Assembly (NCBI GenBank): GCA_038101125.1
Contig: JAYNVZ010000026.1
Coordinates: forward strand, 1-15,497
Direction of reading: 5' to 3'
Origin: GCA-2698665 sp038101125
Lineage (GTDB): Bacteria; Pseudomonadota; Gammaproteobacteria; GCA-002705445; GCA-002716945
Length of the DNA stretch: 15,497 bases
Positions 13,913 to 15,497 of the stretch are shown here, one piece after another; positions within the stretch are counted from its first letter, which is position 1; every line of letters starts with the position of its first letter. The position numbers and the translations under genes are program-made. The notes below the pieces were generated by a model, which was not told the origin of the DNA, did no database searches, and saw only the letters and a program-made list of their open reading frames with translations.

Positions 13913-14158
13913 TTACTTAGAAGTGTATTTCTTTCTGAATTTAGCGATTCTGCCTTCTTTCGTCTCAATTCTACCCTTGCCTGTGTAGAACGGGTGAGAT
14001 TCAGAAGAAGTTTCTATTTTATAGACAGGATATTCATTACCATCTTCATACTTCATGGTCTCTTTGGGAGACAGAGTTGAAGATATCAAAAAGCTCTTAT
14101 TACATGTAACATCATGGAATATAATTGGCTGATATTTTGGATGAGTATCTTTTTTCAT
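13913..14158 (-). CDS. rpmE2: Ribosomal protein L31 type B (zinc-independent)
   Basis: Large-subunit ribosomal protein of 81 residues starting MKKDTHPKYQPIIFHD, with the typical SSESHPFYTGKGR and a basic C-terminus RIAKFRKKYTSK. It has a single cysteine (C19) and lacks the CxxC of zinc-binding L31, so it is the type B paralogue that in many bacteria replaces the zinc form when zinc is scarce. The start at 14158 matches the family; a longer frame to 14194 would add 12 residues not found in L31. No Zur-like palindrome was seen upstream. In this window it has no operon partner and lies divergently from cpdA. Confidence 0.95.
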   Translation of the reverse strand: MKKDTHPKYQPIIFHDVTCNKSFLISSTLSPKETMKYEDGNEYPVYKIETSSESHPFYTGKGRIETKEGRIAKFRKKYTSK

Positions 14159-14167
14159 AGTTTGAAC

Positions 14168-14194
14168 AATATACCATAGATTTAATAGTCTCAA
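14168..14194 (-). promoter_or_regulatory. Candidate promoter of rpmE2
   Basis: TTGAGA (5 of 6, 14194-14189), 15-base spacer, TATATT (5 of 6, 14173-14168). The -10 ends 9 bases before the ATG at 14158, so the transcript would have almost no leader, and no Shine-Dalgarno sequence is present. Confidence 0.4.
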
Positions 14195-14249
14195 AACATT
14201 TTATGAGGTTAAATATACATTTTCCGTGCCTCATACATTACAATACAAC

Positions 14250-14255
14250 TATAAT
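14250..14255 (+). promoter_or_regulatory. -10 box of the cpdA-like gene
   Basis: Perfect TATAAT 17 bases before the ATG at 14273; no good -35 at the right distance. A transcript would have a leader of about 11 bases without a clear ribosome binding site. Confidence 0.45.
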
Positions 14256-14272
14256 CGACTAAAGCTAAATTT

Positions 14273-15025
14273 ATGAGTACTAAAATAATTCAAATTACAG
14301 ACCTTCACCTCAATAAATCAAAAGATGTTGTTAGCAATGGTGTTAATACTTATGAATCAGCTAACATGGTTATAGAAAGTATAAGGATTAATGAAAAAGA
14401 CATAGACTGTTTGATCTTAAGTGGTGACCTTTCAAATGACTGTTCTATCGAATCTTATAATCATCTAATACAGCTGTTAAAAGGTTTTGAGACACCAATT
14501 TATCTAATGTCTGGTAATCATGACTCTCCATCTCTTTTAAAGACCTTAACTATTAACAAAAATATTTTTTTAAAAAATTTTCTGTGTTTTAATAGCTGGG
14601 GGGTTTTTATGTTTAACACAAAAAAAGAAAACTCACCTAACGGATTCCTTAAAAAAGAAGAGTTAGTATATTTTGACCAAGTTCTCTCAAATACATTATA
14701 TAAAAATATTATTATATTTTTACATCACCACCCTGTCCCAATTGGTTCTGCTTCCATGGATTCCATGATAATAGAAAATGCTGAATTGCTAACTGATCGA
14801 ATAATGAAATACGATAAAATCAAGGCAGTATCATGGGGCCATATTCACAATGAATTTAATCTTAATATGGGATCAGCAAAACTTTTTTCAACACCATCTA
14901 CATGCTATCAGGCAAAACCAAAGTCAAAGAATTTTATAATTGACCCTGAAGCTTCACCTGGATATAGGAAAATTTTTCTGAACGATGATGATAGTTTTGA
15001 TACCGAAGTTATCAGGGTGTCTTAG
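14273..15025 (+). CDS. cpdA: Metallophosphoesterase, CpdA-like (3',5'-cyclic nucleotide phosphodiesterase type)
   Basis: Cytosolic calcineurin-like phosphoesterase of 250 residues. All metal-binding blocks are present in order: DLHL (10-13), GDLSND (51-56), GNHD (81-84), HHHP (151-154) and GHIH (189-192). The spacing and the ending TPSTCYQAKP...PGYRKIFL agree with CpdA, which degrades cAMP and so adjusts Crp-type regulation. Other calcineurin-like substrates cannot be excluded from sequence alone. It stands alone, divergent from rpmE2 and convergent to the ammonium transporter gene. Confidence 0.85.
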   Translation: MSTKIIQITDLHLNKSKDVVSNGVNTYESANMVIESIRINEKDIDCLILSGDLSNDCSIESYNHLIQLLKGFETPIYLMSGNHDSPSLLKTLTINKNIFLKNFLCFNSWGVFMFNTKKENSPNGFLKKEELVYFDQVLSNTLYKNIIIFLHHHPVPIGSASMDSMIIENAELLTDRIMKYDKIKAVSWGHIHNEFNLNMGSAKLFSTPSTCYQAKPKSKNFIIDPEASPGYRKIFLNDDDSFDTEVIRVS

Positions 15026-15147
15026 CAAAACTTTCTCTTCATAAAATGATCTATATTTCTATATTCTCTAATAATTTATACTTCTGATAAGTTTTGGCAT
15101 GAATTATGCATTGAGTTATTTATAAAAGAAATAATCTCCTCTTTTAT

Positions 15148-15209
15148 GTTAAAGCTAGGTTAGATTGCGTTACCCTCATATGCAACTCCCCTCTAATCCT
15201 AGCTTTAAC
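15148..15209. repeat. Large palindrome between convergent cpdA and ammonium transporter genes
   Basis: GTTAAAGCTAGGTTAGA (15148-15164) and TCTAATCCTAGCTTTAAC (15192-15209) pair along 17 bp with one bulged base; the 27-base loop contains a further TTGC/GCAA stem. A second small stem, ATAAAAG/CTTTTAT, adjoins at 15122-15147. No clean T-run follows the main stem on either strand, so it is a weak-looking terminator, an mRNA 3' stabiliser, or a repeat element. Confidence 0.6.
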
Positions 15210-15220
15210 TTGATACTGAT

Positions 15221-15497
15221 TTAGTTGTTGTACCCTTTTTCACCATGCTCTACTAAGTCTATTCCAGTTTCCTCTTCTTCTTCTGAAATTCTTAAGCCTA
15301 ATAGATTATCAACCAATTTTAAGATTATGTAAGTAAAGAATCCACACCATATAATAGTAAATATAACACCAATAATTTGTATAAATACTTGCGTGCTTAT
15401 TGAATTTTCGAGGCCCATTCCTCCAAAGCTTGCAGATGCAAAAACTCCAGTTAATATTGTACCAAGAATTCCGCCTACTCCATGAACTGGAAATACA
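15221..15497 (-). CDS. amt: Ammonium transporter, C-terminal part, cut by window edge
   Basis: Inner-membrane ammonium channel of the Amt/Mep/Rh family. The frame is open to the window edge and reads FPVHGVGGILGTILTGVFAS before the last membrane helix (QVFIQIIGVIFTIIWCGFFTYIIL area) and the typical tail GLRISEEEEETGIDLVEHGE. The conserved His-containing VHGVGG motif and the acidic tail are diagnostic. An internal ATG at 15418 is not the start. About 91 of some 400 residues are visible. A GlnK gene, often linked to amt, would have to lie outside the window. Confidence 0.93.
   Translation of the reverse strand, partial: VFPVHGVGGILGTILTGVFASASFGGMGLENSISTQVFIQIIGVIFTIIWCGFFTYIILKLVDNLLGLRISEEEEETGIDLVEHGEKGYNN

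Overview
The window is an AT-rich, densely packed chromosomal segment of a Gram-negative bacterium. The block lptD-surA-pdxA-rsmA is the classic gammaproteobacterial order. The low GC, overlapping genes, interlocked stop codons and mostly AGA arginine codons suggest a streamlined, probably marine, gammaproteobacterium (SAR86-like lineages come to mind). That placement is inference, not a database result. No rRNA, tRNA, CRISPR array or insertion sequence was seen.

Layout. (1) 1-1967: 3' part of a membrane pyrophosphatase and adenylate kinase, a PPi/adenylate energy pair. (2) 2030-8403: an overlapping same-strand run of lptD, surA, pdxA, rsmA and a membrane methyltransferase. It starts at an extended -10 promoter lying almost on the lptD start codon. 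The LptD protein carries a BamE-like (SmpA/OmlA) domain between its signal peptide and its own N-terminal domain. (3) 8400-8894, minus: a periplasmic PCu(A)C copper chaperone. (4) 8974-10191: a tight plus-strand run of a Trm112/YcaR-like protein, a BCP peroxiredoxin, a small one-helix membrane protein and a HIT hydrolase. (5) 10188-10964, minus: a short pyruvate-kinase-like protein without B domain, C domain or the main catalytic residues. (6) 11042-11815: a fatty acid hydroxylase/sterol desaturase family membrane enzyme. (7) 11824-12395: a strong promoter, a GC-richer structured ~87-nt segment ending in a textbook terminator (candidate small RNA or attenuator), then an unrecognised 128-aa gene with a strong ribosome binding site. 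(8) 12507-13700, minus: a XylM/AlkB-type di-iron membrane hydroxylase with its own terminator, ribosome binding site, leader inverted repeat, promoter and phased upstream repeats. (9) 13913-14158, minus: zinc-independent ribosomal protein L31. (10) 14273-15025: a CpdA-like phosphodiesterase. (11) 15221-15497, minus: the C-terminal end of an ammonium transporter, separated from cpdA by a large palindrome.

Functionally, the left half is envelope biogenesis (LptD and its chaperone SurA, here with a built-in BamE-like module), cofactor B6 synthesis and ribosome maturation. The right half holds membrane oxidation chemistry (two histidine-box enzymes), redox and copper handling, and ammonium uptake. 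The items most worth a second look are the BamE-LptD fusion, the pyruvate-kinase-like pseudoenzyme, the candidate small RNA before the orphan gene, and the hydroxylase with a glutamine in place of a histidine ligand.
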